NCBI RefSeq assembly: GCF_014656195.1
Contig: NZ_BNBY01000044.1
Span: 1 to 51,637, forward strand
Source of the DNA: Kitasatospora xanthocidica
GTDB lineage: Bacteria > Actinomycetota > Actinomycetes > Streptomycetales > Streptomycetaceae
Reading direction: 5' to 3'
DNA: 51,637 bases
The notes under the pieces are model-generated. The model was not told the DNA's origin. It was given only the letters and a program-made list of their open reading frames with translations, and ran no database searches. This document shows positions 39,967 to 47,637 of the stretch, one piece after another. A program made the translations under genes and the position numbers. Each line of letters starts with the position of its first letter. Positions within the stretch are counted from its first letter, which is position 1.

Positions 39967-40779
39967 TCAGCGACCGGTCTGGGTGAACCGGCCGCCGAGG
40001 TAGCGGAACTCCGGGTCGTCGGCCGGGAGTTCGCCGAGCTCGGCGAGCAGCTCGGCGGCGTAGTCCTCGGCGTCGTCCAGCGGCTGGTAGCCGAGCGCCC
40101 GGGCCGAGGAGAGGTCCCACCAGGCCCTGGTGTTGGCGGAGATGCCGTACGCCACGGTGTGGCCGTCCACCGGACCGGTGAGCGCGGCGTGCACCAGCCG
40201 GGCGCAGTCGCCCGGGCTCAGCCAGGTGCCGAGCATCCGGACGCCGCGGGGCGCGGGGGTGAAGGAGCCGATCCGCAGCGAGACCGTCTCCAGGCCGTGC
40301 CGGTCGGCGTACAGCGAGGCCAGGTTCTCGCCGAAGCACTTGGAGAGCCCGTAGTAGGTGTCGGGCCGCTGCGGGGTGTCCACCGGCACGGTGCCGCCGT
40401 CGGCGGGCCGCTCGGTGAAGCCCACCGCGTGGTTGCTGCTGGCGTTCACGATCCGCCGCACGCCCGCCGCCCGGGCGGCGTCGTAGAGCCGGTAGGTGCC
40501 GTCGATGTTGGCGGCCAGGATGTCGGCGAACGGCGCCTCCCCGGGGATCCCCGCCAGGTGCACCACGGCGTCGACGCCCTCCATCGCCGCCGCGAGCGCC
40601 TCCGCGTCCCGCAGTTCGGCGGTGATCGCCCCGGGCTCGCCCGGCACCGGCAGCCGGTCGAAGGACCGCAGCCGGTACCCGTAGGCGGGCAGCAACTCCC
40701 GCAGGCAGGTCCCGATCCGGCCGGCAGCACCGGTGAGCAGGACCAGAGCGGGCTGGTCGGGCTTCTGTCGCGTCTCCAT
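39967..40779 (-). CDS. udh: Uronate dehydrogenase-like NAD(P) oxidoreductase, 270 aa
   Basis: An extended SDR/epimerase fold with TGAAGRIG at residues 16-23. The blocks IVNASSNHAVGF, YYGLSKCFGENLASLYADRHGLETVSLRIGSFTPAPRGVRMLGTWLSPGD and GISANTRAWWD closely match uronate dehydrogenase (Udh), which oxidises galacturonate or glucuronate to the aldarolactone. The catalytic Tyr and Lys are in YGLSK. The ATG at 40779 was chosen because the preceding 40 residues have no match and GGGGGACATCC lies just upstream. Udh substrates would fit a plant-polysaccharide lifestyle, but no uptake genes are beside it. Confidence 0.82.
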   Translation of the reverse strand: METRQKPDQPALVLLTGAAGRIGTCLRELLPAYGYRLRSFDRLPVPGEPGAITAELRDAEALAAAMEGVDAVVHLAGIPGEAPFADILAANIDGTYRLYDAARAAGVRRIVNASSNHAVGFTERPADGGTVPVDTPQRPDTYYGLSKCFGENLASLYADRHGLETVSLRIGSFTPAPRGVRMLGTWLSPGDCARLVHAALTGPVDGHTVAYGISANTRAWWDLSSARALGYQPLDDAEDYAAELLAELGELPADDPEFRYLGGRFTQTGR

Positions 40780-41135
40780 GGATGTCCCCCGCGGGCTCGT
40801 CGAACGGTCAGGCCGGATCCGGCGCCGTGTGACGATACCTGACGGATCACCAGTTCTCACTCCGGTATCCCGAGCCCCGTACGTTCCCACCCGCACCACC
40901 GCCGCCGGCGGCCGGCGGTGGGGGCGGCCGGGTGGAAGTGTCGGGCGAACGTCGGGTCAACGTCGTGGCCGGGGGTGTCCGGCGGCGGTGAGGATGAGCC
41001 CTGTCAGCCGGTCGGTCGGCTGGCACGGCGAGCGTCGTGAGACCCGTACCGCCGGAACGCCCGTGGGGCTCGGGCCCCGGATCGCGCACGGTGCTCCGTC
41101 CGTTCGTCCGTTCCCTCATGTCACGAGGAGCTCCC
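40780..41135. other. 356-bp divergent intergenic region
   Basis: It separates the dehydrogenase from the RICIN gene and must carry both promoters. Near the dehydrogenase end there are two direct TGACGR half-sites (around 40830-40845). A GCCGCCGGCGGCCGGCGG-type GC hairpin lies near 40900-40920. I see no gene and no clear -35/-10 pair. Confidence 0.4.
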
Positions 41136-41693
41136 ATGCGTAAGCAGATCTGCACCGGCCTCGGAATCCTGGCCCTGGTCACGGCCGCCCTCGGCGCGGG
41201 AGCCGGGTCGGCCTCGGCTGCCACCGGTGGCCCGAGCGCGAAGCCCGCCGCGGTCCGCGGCCTGGCCGCCCTGAACTACGTGGGCCAGTACCGGTTCCAC
41301 AGCAACTACAACGGCAAGTGCCTGGACGCGGACCTGAACACCATCGGCGCCAACGGCACCAAGGTCCAGCTCTGGGACTGCAACGGCTGGACCAACCAGA
41401 ACTGGACGATCTGGACGGACGGCAACATCGACTACATCCAGAGCAACTACAGCGGCCGCTACCTCGACGCGGACCTCAACACGATCGGCGCCAACGGCAC
41501 CAAGGTCCAGCTGTGGGACTTCAACGGCTGGACCAACCAGCGCTGGAACGCCGCCAGTTACGGGTGGGTCAACGGCTACAACGGCCGGGTCCTGGACGCT
41601 GACCTGAACACCATCGGTGCCAACGGCACCAAGGTCCAGCTCTGGGACAGCAACAGCTGGAGCAACCAGGGCTGGTGGCTCGAGGCGATCTGA
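41136..41693 (+). CDS. Secreted RICIN-type beta-trefoil protein, 185 aa
   Basis: A signal peptide (residues 1-30, cleavage near ASA) and a linker precede a beta-trefoil lectin domain. It has three near-identical subdomains, each with CLDADLNTIGANGTKVQLWD-like sequence and a QNW/QRW/QGW end, which are the (QxW)3 sugar-binding marks of RICIN domains. The repeats are nearly identical at DNA level too. It should bind galactose or xylan-type sugars outside the cell. No catalytic domain is attached. The ATG at 41136 follows GAGGAG. Confidence 0.93.
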   Translation: MRKQICTGLGILALVTAALGAGAGSASAATGGPSAKPAAVRGLAALNYVGQYRFHSNYNGKCLDADLNTIGANGTKVQLWDCNGWTNQNWTIWTDGNIDYIQSNYSGRYLDADLNTIGANGTKVQLWDFNGWTNQRWNAASYGWVNGYNGRVLDADLNTIGANGTKVQLWDSNSWSNQGWWLEAI

Positions 41694-41767
41694 CCCTCCC
41701 GGGTCGCTCCGGGCAGCCTGCCCCACCAGGACCTGCCCGGAGGCGGTGGCGCCGGCTCACCCGAGCC

Positions 41768-41818
41768 GGTGCCACCGCCGCTTCGGTGCCACCGCCGCTT
41801 CGGTGCCGCCGCCGCTTC
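41768..41818. repeat. 17-bp intergenic tandem repeat, three copies
   Basis: GGTGCCACCGCCGCTTC occurs twice and GGTGCCGCCGCCGCTTC once, without gaps, in the 338-bp region between the RICIN and YceI genes. Apart from this repeat I see no gene there. Confidence 0.85.
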
Positions 41819-42031
41819 GGCGCCGACGGGCACGGTTGGGCGGGGCCCGGGGCCCGGGGTCCGGCAGCGGGCAGACAAGATCACGATTCAGGCCGGCTGC
41901 GGGCCGGTCGGGGTGGACTCGGCCGGCGTTCCGCGCGTTCGGCGGCGGTGGGGGCGGGTCGCGGCCTAGCGTGGCGGGGGAACGATCCGGGCGGCGGGCC
42001 GTCGTCGGGATCCCGACCTTACGGAGGCACC

Positions 42032-42589
42032 TTGACCACGTCCACCGACCTCGCCGAGCTCACCGGGGACTACGTCCTCGACCCCGCCCACACCCGGATC
42101 GGCTTCGTCGCCCGCCACGCGATGGTGACCAAGGTCCGCGGCGCGTTCCACCAGTTCGAGGGCACCGCCCACCTGGACGGGGCCGATCCGGCCGGCTCCA
42201 CCGGCCAGGTGGTGATCAAGAGCGAGAGCATCGACACCGGCGTCGAGCAGCGCGACCAGCACCTGCGCGCCAACGACTTCCTCGACGCCCCCAACTTCCC
42301 CGAGATCACCTTCCGCAGCAGCAAGGTCGAGTCGCTCTCCGACACCGAGTACCGCGTCACCGGCGACCTCACCATCAAGGACACCACCAAGCCGGTCTCC
42401 ATCGACTTCGAGTACACCGGCAACGCCGTCGACCCGTACGGCAACCTGCGGGTGGGGCTGGAGGGTTCGGTGACCATCTCCCGCAAGGAGTTCGGCGTGA
42501 CCTGGAACGCGGCGCTGGAGGGCGGCGGCGTCCTGGTCGGCGACAAGGTCGTCCTGGAGTTCGACATCTCCGCGATCAAGCAGGGTTAG
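42032..42589 (+). CDS. YceI family lipid-binding protein, 185 aa
   Basis: A lipocalin-like beta-barrel that binds polyisoprenoid or amide lipids: LTGDYVLDPAHTRIGFVARHAMVTKVRGAFHQFEGTAHLD at the start, VVIKSESIDTGVEQRDQHLRANDFLDAPNFPEITFRSSKVE in the middle, and FGVTWNAALEGGGVLVGDKVVLEFDI at the end. There is no signal peptide, so it is cytoplasmic here. The TTG at 42032 lies 5 bases after ACGGAGG. Related actinomycete genes respond to oxidative or organic hydroperoxide stress. A strong terminator follows. Confidence 0.9.
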   Translation: MTTSTDLAELTGDYVLDPAHTRIGFVARHAMVTKVRGAFHQFEGTAHLDGADPAGSTGQVVIKSESIDTGVEQRDQHLRANDFLDAPNFPEITFRSSKVESLSDTEYRVTGDLTIKDTTKPVSIDFEYTGNAVDPYGNLRVGLEGSVTISRKEFGVTWNAALEGGGVLVGDKVVLEFDISAIKQG

Positions 42590-42595
42590 CGGCGT

Positions 42596-42639
42596 CCCGC
42601 GGGTGCGGGGCCGCCGGTCCGCGGCCCCGCACCCGCGGG
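42596..42639. terminator. 19-bp perfect hairpin after the YceI gene
   Basis: Arms at 42596-42614 and 42621-42639 (CCCGCGGGTGCGGGGCCGC and its complement) with a 6-base loop. It lies 7 bp past the stop, and the next gene is convergent. Confidence 0.85.
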
Positions 42640-42723
42640 GTTCCGGGGCACCGCCCCGCCCGGCCCGACTCGCGGGGCGACCTTGCGGGGCGACCTTGTG
42701 GGCACGGCCCGGACCGGGCGGTC

Positions 42724-43545
42724 TCAGGCGCAGCGGTAGGTGAAGGAGGCGTCGGCGCTGCGGGTGCCGGGGGCGATGAGCTGCAGGGTGGCGGTGGCCT
42801 GGAGCGAGCCCTGGCCCTCGAAGCTCCAGCACAGCACCAGGTCGGTGCGGTGCGCGCCGGAGCGCACGTCCTGGACGAGCTCGTCCGAGGTGGTGCCGTC
42901 GCTGCGCAGCCAGCGGTAACGCAGGGTGCCGGAACCGCCGTTGGTCTCCACGGCGGCGGTGACCACCGCGGTGCCCGCGCAGCCGGGGCCCGCCGGGTCG
43001 GTGGTCACGGTGACGCCGGTGACGGCCAGGGCCGGGGTGCGCAGGTGGCGCCAGAACAGGAAGGCCGCGAGGGCCAGGAGGACGGCGACCAGCGGTACCA
43101 GCCACCGCCGCACCCGGCGGGGCGGCCGGGGCCGCCCGCTCTCCGGCACCGTCTCGCCGTGCCAGGCGGCGGCGGCCCGGGGCGGGACGCCGGGGCCGAA
43201 GCGGCGCAACTCGCCTGGGGCGAGGGGGCGTTCCTCCGGCGGGGCGGAGCCGGCGGATACGGATACGGATGCGGCGGCGGATGTGGCGGGGCCGGTCGTC
43301 GGCGCGGGGTCGGCGAGGGTGGCGGTCTCCCCGCTCGGCGCCGCACCGCCCCAGACGCGGGGGTCGAGGAAGGTCGCGCTCTCCGCCTCCTCGGCCTCGG
43401 CGGGCGCTGCCGCCCCGCGGGGCAGCCGGACGGTCTCCTCTCCCGGGCGTGGGCCCGAGCGCGGGCCCGGGCCCACGCCGGCGCCGAGCACGACGGTCTC
43501 CGCCGCGCCCGGTTCGGGAGCGGAGTCGGGGCGGGGCGTGGACAT
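42724..43545 (-). CDS. Single-pass membrane protein with an extracytoplasmic beta domain, 273 aa
   Basis: About 145 cytoplasmic residues are Pro/Ala/Glu-rich with short motifs such as ETVVLG, EETVRLP and ESATFLDP that resemble phospho-acceptor sites. A transmembrane helix follows (about 147-167, WLVPLVAVLLALAAFLFW). The outside domain is about 100 residues (LAVTGVTVTTDPAGPGCAG, GSGTLRYRWLRSDG, DLVLCWSFEGQGSL, ASFTYRCA) with three cysteines. This domain is clearly related to the C-terminus of the kinase-like gene next door. It is co-oriented with that gene and is probably a substrate or partner of a Ser/Thr kinase. The ATG is at 43545. Confidence 0.75.
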   Translation of the reverse strand: MSTPRPDSAPEPGAAETVVLGAGVGPGPRSGPRPGEETVRLPRGAAAPAEAEEAESATFLDPRVWGGAAPSGETATLADPAPTTGPATSAAASVSVSAGSAPPEERPLAPGELRRFGPGVPPRAAAAWHGETVPESGRPRPPRRVRRWLVPLVAVLLALAAFLFWRHLRTPALAVTGVTVTTDPAGPGCAGTAVVTAAVETNGGSGTLRYRWLRSDGTTSDELVQDVRSGAHRTDLVLCWSFEGQGSLQATATLQLIAPGTRSADASFTYRCA

Positions 43546-43618
43546 GTGGCTTCTCCAGGGCGGGGCGGGGCAGGGCGGGACGGGAACAGGCGTCAGGGCA
43601 AGCGGAGTTGACGGTACG

Positions 43619-44842
43619 TCAGCGCGGCGGGTCGCAGAGGAAGGCGGCCGTCTCGGCGGACGTCTTGCCCGGCTTGGCCGCGGCCGGGGTGGTGCCGACC
43701 CGTACGCCCCAGGTGGTGAAGTTGTCGGCCGAGCCGAAGTCGTGGGCGCGGGTGACGGTGGCGGTGCCGTTCTGGACCGGCACGGTGTCGGTCGCGACGG
43801 TGACCGCGCGGCCGCCCGAGCTGTGGTACCAGCTGAACGTCAGCGTCCCGCTGCCGGTGCCCTGGGCGGTCACCGTGACCGTGGCAGTCAGGCTCCAACG
43901 TCCGCTGCACGTCAGTGAGTTCAGGTTGACCGAGCTCACCGTCAGGGTGGCGGGGGCGACCGTCGGGCTCGGGCTGGGGCTCGGGCCCGGCGGGGCGGTG
44001 ACGGGGGCCGACGCGGCCGTGGTGGGGGCCGGTACGGCGGGGGCGGACGGTGCCGGGGGCCGGCCGGGGGAGGAGGGGGCCGGGCCGGCCGGTGCGGTGG
44101 AGGCCCCGGTGGTCGGCGCGCCGGTGGCGGTCGGGGTGGCGCCGGGCGTGCTCGGGGTGGCCGTGGGCGTGGCCGTCGGGGCGGACGGTGTCGGGCCGGC
44201 CGTGGTGCTGTCGCCGCTCGGGGCAGGGGAGGTGCCGCCGCCGGTCGGCTGCGGCGGGCCGAGGGAGGTGGTCGCCTCCGGGGAGGCGGCGCCGACGACG
44301 GTGTGGCCGCCGCCGTCGGTGGCCCCCGCGACCGCCAGGCCGGCCAGTGTGGCCAGGGTGAGGGCACCGGCGGCGACACCGGTGAGCGCCTTGCCCCGGT
44401 TGCGGAGGAGCGCGCCGCGGCCGGCCGGGTCCCGGCGCGGGGCCCCCGGGGCCGGGTCCGCCACGGCACCGAGCGCGCCACCGAGCGCGCCGGTCGCGCC
44501 CTGCGAACCGAGCGCGCCCTGAGGCCCGAGGGAGCTGTGGGCCAGCGAGGTGGAGCCGCCGACCGCGCCGGCACCGGGCAGCAGGCCCGCCAGCAGGGCG
44601 AGCAGAGCCAGCAGGTCGAGGCGGCCCCGCTCCTCCCAGCGCGGCCCGTAACCGGTCGTCGCGACCGCCTCCAGCTCGCGGACGAACGCGGCCGCGCTGT
44701 CGGGACGGGCCCCGGGGTCCTTGGCCAGACCCGCCAGGATCAGCGGCCGGACGAGGTCGGGCGCCAGGTCGGCGGGGATCGGCGCCTCGGCGTGCTGGAC
44801 AGCGAGTTCGGCGATCGTGACCCCGTCGTAGGGGCGGGCACC
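43619..44842 (-). pseudogene. 3' part of a disrupted Ser/Thr kinase-like membrane gene
   Basis: From the TnpB-element border the frame reads GARPYDGVTIAELAVQHAEAPIPADLAPDLVRPLILAGLAKDPGARPDSAAAFVRELEAVA, the C-lobe end of a Streptomyces Ser/Thr kinase. A Pro/Gly linker, a transmembrane helix (KALTGVAAGALTLATLAGLAVAGA), a long Pro/Ser/Thr stalk and an extracellular beta domain ending ETAAFLCDPPR follow. The frame is open to the element but has no ATG, GTG or TTG before 44464, so the fragment as it stands begins inside. A GTG start at 44464 could still make a 281-aa stalk protein. Its other half lies beyond the element at 46249-46449. Confidence 0.75.
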
Positions 44843-46248
44843 GTTGACATCCTCCCCGTCCTAGCGGACGGGGATTCCTCCCGCGCCCGTGGCACGGATG
44901 CCCGTGCGTGGCGGGTCGCCGAGGTGGGTTCCCCGTTCGACGGGCCGTGCCTGGCGTGGGATCGCCACGCCGGGTCTTGCCGGCCCTCCAGGGGCGTTTA
45001 GCCTGTCCGCCTGCCCGGCGGCCAGGATGTTGCGAGCAGCATTGAGGTCCCGGTCATGCAGCACGCCACACGCACCACAGGCCCACTCGCGGATCGCGAG
45101 GGGTTTGGGGCCGTCACGGTGCCCGCATTCCGAGCAGAGCTGGGAGGACGGGAACGCACGGTGCACGATGCCGACGGCGCGCCCGTACCGGGCCGCTTTC
45201 TCTTCGAGCAGGCGCCGGAAGGTGGACCATCCGGCGTCGTGGACGGACTTGGCGAGTCGGCCACGGGCGAGGCCGCGCACGTTCAGGTCCTCCAGGTATA
45301 CCGCTTGGGTTTCGCGGATGATCCTGGTGGTCTGCTTGTGCAGCCAGTCCATGCGGGTGTCGGCGACCTTGGCGTGTGCTTTGGCGACCTTGATGCGGGC
45401 CTTGGCCCGGTTCTTGCTGCCTTTGGTCTTGCGGGACAGTTCCCGCTGCGCGGCCTTGAGCTTCTTCTCGGCCTTGCGGAGGAAGCGCGGGTTGTCGATG
45501 ACGCGGCCGTCGGAGAGGACGGCGTAGGTGGTCAGTCCGAGGTCGATGCCGACCTCGGCATCGACCTCGGGCAGGTGCTCGGGTTCGACGTCCACGACGA
45601 AGCTGACGTGGTACCTGCCGGCCGGGTCGAGAATCACCGTCGCGGACGACGGGTCCGCGGGCAGTGCCCGCGACCACTTGACCCGCACGTCGCCGATCTT
45701 CGCCAGGTTCAGCTTCCCGTTGCCCCGGATGCGGAACCCGTTGCGGGTGTAGCGCAGCGTTTGCCGAGCGTCGCGCTTCGACTTGAACCGGGGCAGGCCG
45801 ACCGGGCGCCCCTGCCGCTTGCCGGACACCGAGTCGAAGAAGTTCCGGTACGCGGTGTCCAGATCCCGAAGGGACTGGATCAGCGGATCGACGCCGACCG
45901 AAGCGAGCCACGCCCGTTCAGCGGTCTTCTTCGCCCCGGTGATCACCAGCTTCTGCAGATCCGCGCTCCCGGGGTACGGCCGCCCGGCCTTCCGGGCCTC
46001 CTTCCGTACCGCGAGAGCGTCGTTGTGCACCACCCGGGCACACCCGAACGTCCGGGCCAGCAAAGCGCGCTGACCAGCCGTCGGGTAGATGCGATACGAG
46101 TACCGAAGGTGCACACGATCAACCTACCGACAGGCACTGACAACGCCTCACATCAGAACCTCCGGAGATCACCCCGCCGCTACGCGGCTCCGAACCAAGC
46201 CCCCGTTCCTCCCCGGCCCGAAGGCCGGGGCATCCTGGGAGATCCAAG
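44843..46248 (-). mobile_element. IS200/IS605-type element with tnpB only
   Basis: The element interrupts the kinase-like gene. Its right end reads, on the plus strand, TTGACATCCTCCCCGTCC at 44845-44862, with a GGACGGGG/CCCCGTCC hairpin around GCTA; this end sequence is common in actinomycete IS605 elements. The left end near 46248 holds a second hairpin, CCCCGGCC-TTCG-GGCCGGGG (about 46213-46232). There is no tnpA and no target duplication, as usual for this class. On the minus strand the left flank ends TTCAC (46253-46249), a plausible target motif. The exact left border is inferred. Confidence 0.7.
44861..46114 (-). CDS. tnpB: TnpB RNA-guided nuclease, 417 aa
   Basis: A full-length TnpB of the OrfB/IS605 family. 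The RuvC-like residues are in place: Asp191 (GIDLGLTTYAV), Glu275 (YLEDLNV) and Asp354/Asp356 (HDRDLNAARNIL). The zinc finger is complete (CSEC at 327-330, CGAC at 346-349). N-terminal residues 1-60 show the WED/HTH-type start YSYRIYPTAGQRALLARTFGCARVVHNDAL. TnpB proteins cut DNA guided by an omega RNA made from the right end of the element. The start is a GTG at 46114. The tail after residue 372 is basic and Gly/Pro-rich. Its frame is intact. Confidence 0.95.
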   Translation of the reverse strand: MHLRYSYRIYPTAGQRALLARTFGCARVVHNDALAVRKEARKAGRPYPGSADLQKLVITGAKKTAERAWLASVGVDPLIQSLRDLDTAYRNFFDSVSGKRQGRPVGLPRFKSKRDARQTLRYTRNGFRIRGNGKLNLAKIGDVRVKWSRALPADPSSATVILDPAGRYHVSFVVDVEPEHLPEVDAEVGIDLGLTTYAVLSDGRVIDNPRFLRKAEKKLKAAQRELSRKTKGSKNRAKARIKVAKAHAKVADTRMDWLHKQTTRIIRETQAVYLEDLNVRGLARGRLAKSVHDAGWSTFRRLLEEKAARYGRAVGIVHRAFPSSQLCSECGHRDGPKPLAIREWACGACGVLHDRDLNAARNILAAGQADRLNAPGGPARPGVAIPRQARPVERGTHLGDPPRTGIRATGAGGIPVR

Positions 46249-46449
46249 GTGAAGGTGGCGGCGTAGACGGTCCCCGGCCGGGGACACCGGGCGGCCCGCC
46301 CACTGCTCGGGCGGCATGTAGGCGGGGGTGCCGGAGACGTCGTGCTCGTCGCCGTCCTCGACCGGCGGTATCGGAGCGTCCTCGGTCGGCGGTGCGGGGG
46401 AGTCCTCGCCCCCGCCGGGTCTGTCGCCCTGCTGCGTCCGGTCGTCCAT
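46249..46449 (-). pseudogene. 5' part of the disrupted kinase-like gene, frameshifted
   Basis: The reading frame from the ATG at 46449 gives an acidic, Pro-rich leader, then DVSGTPAYMPPEQWAGRPVSPAGD, the activation-segment/APE region of Ser/Thr kinases. One extra C in GGGGACCGTC (about 46270) shifts the frame; removing it continues VYAATFTL, the expected next kinase residues, up to the TnpB element. The N-lobe with the Lys and DFG motifs is absent even before this, since the frame above 46449 has no start and no kinase-like sequence. So the gene is at least doubly broken. GGGAG lies about 11 bases before the ATG. Confidence 0.7.
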
Positions 46450-46694
46450 GTGTCCGGTGCTCCCTGCTCCTGTCGTGCCCGCCGTCCCCGGCCGCCGGCC
46501 GTGCCGATGCGGACGCGCCGTGCCTGCCGGCGCGGCACCCTACGGCACGACGACCGACGACGAGGACGCACCCCGTGGACAGCGGGTTCCCGGCCCCCGG
46601 GGGCGGCCGGTCGCGGCACCGGTGCTTCGCACAGCGTGCCAACCATTCGGCGGCGCCCCGGCCCGGCCGGGCAGCAGGGCAGTGGGGCAGCCGG

Positions 46695-47288
46695 TCAGGC
46701 GAGGACGACGGGGTTGCCGGTGAGGTGGACGCCGGCCTGGCGCAGTTCGTGGAGGGCCGCGGTGGTGGTGTCGGTGGCGACGCCCGCGGTGTAGTCGAGC
46801 AGGACGCGGACGGTGAAACCGGCCCGTGCGCCGTCGAGGGCGGTGGCCTTGACGCAGTGGTCGGTGGCGATGCCGACGACGTCGAGGTCGCTGACGTCCC
46901 GGGCGCGCAGCCAGTCGGCGAGCGGGGTGCCGGCCGCGGTGAAGCCTTCGAAGCCGCTCTTGGAGGCGGAGTGGGCGCCCTTGTAGAAGACCTCGTCGAC
47001 GGCCTCGGACGCGGCGGTGGGGGCGAAGTGCGGGTGGAACTCGCTGCCGTCGCTGCCGGCGACGCAGTGCACGGGGAAGGAGTCGCGGAAGTCCGGGTGG
47101 TCGGAGAAGTGCCCGCCGGGGTCGAGGTGGTGGTCGCGGGTGGCGACGATGTGCGCGTACTTGCTGCCGGCGCCGCGCCGGGCGAGGCCGGCGATGGCGC
47201 GGGCCCGGTCGGCTCCGCCCTTGACCGGGACGCTGCCGCCCTCGCAGAAGTCCTTCTGTACGTCGACGACGATCAGTGCGCGGCGCAT
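46695..47288 (-). CDS. pncA: Nicotinamidase, 197 aa
   Basis: A cysteine hydrolase of the isochorismatase fold that converts nicotinamide to nicotinate in NAD salvage. The triad is Asp9 (VVDVQKDF), Lys103 (FYKGAHS) and Cys145 (GIATDHCVKATALD). The metal ligands are likely Asp52, His54 and His60 (RDHHLDPGGH). The length is normal. The ATG at 47288 begins the first strand directly. It is a single gene with no NAD-synthesis gene beside it. pncA enzymes also activate pyrazinamide. Confidence 0.95.
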   Translation of the reverse strand: MRRALIVVDVQKDFCEGGSVPVKGGADRARAIAGLARRGAGSKYAHIVATRDHHLDPGGHFSDHPDFRDSFPVHCVAGSDGSEFHPHFAPTAASEAVDEVFYKGAHSASKSGFEGFTAAGTPLADWLRARDVSDLDVVGIATDHCVKATALDGARAGFTVRVLLDYTAGVATDTTTAALHELRQAGVHLTGNPVVLA

Positions 47289-47454
47289 GGTGTGGCCCTT
47301 TCCGGCGGGGGATCCGTGTCCCTGATCCCGTGTCCCTGATCCGTGCCCGCCGGCGGCAGGGCGGTCGCGTTCCGGGGGCGCGGTTCACCCGGCCGCCGGG
47401 TCCCGGGGCGCGCCGTGTCGCCCCCGTTGCCTCCGCGTAGCGTTCACCGTCAGT

Positions 47455-47600
47455 CCATTGCAATGGAACGGTAGCTGTCGTTGCGTTAGATTTACGCTCG
47501 CTGCAACGATTTAAGGCCGATGACCTGCTGTGATGTCAATTTCTCGCAACGAGTTGCTTGTTGAGATTTGGAAAGCAACGTAGCTTTTCCGTTGTCGGAA
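47455..47600. promoter_or_regulatory. AT-rich control region with repeated GCAAC/GTTGC sites
   Basis: In otherwise very GC-rich DNA, this 150-bp stretch is markedly AT-richer. It holds a perfect CCATTGCAATGG palindrome (47455-47466), TCGTTGC (47478-47484) with GCAACGA (47513-47519), and GCAAC-GA-GTTGC (47546-47557). Further GCAACG and CGTTG copies occur at about 47575 and 47590. A regulator that recognises GCAAC-type half-sites probably binds cooperatively. It precedes the DUF4097-serine hydrolase unit. Confidence 0.55.
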
Positions 47601-47637
47601 ACACGAAGCGCAAGTCCGCAGGAGCAGGAGAGAGATC

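Noticed and set aside
43619..44464. The stalk protein as an independent gene starting GTG at 44464
   Set aside because: Kinase C-lobe code continues in frame upstream to the TnpB border, so the GTG is internal. It could still be used after disruption.
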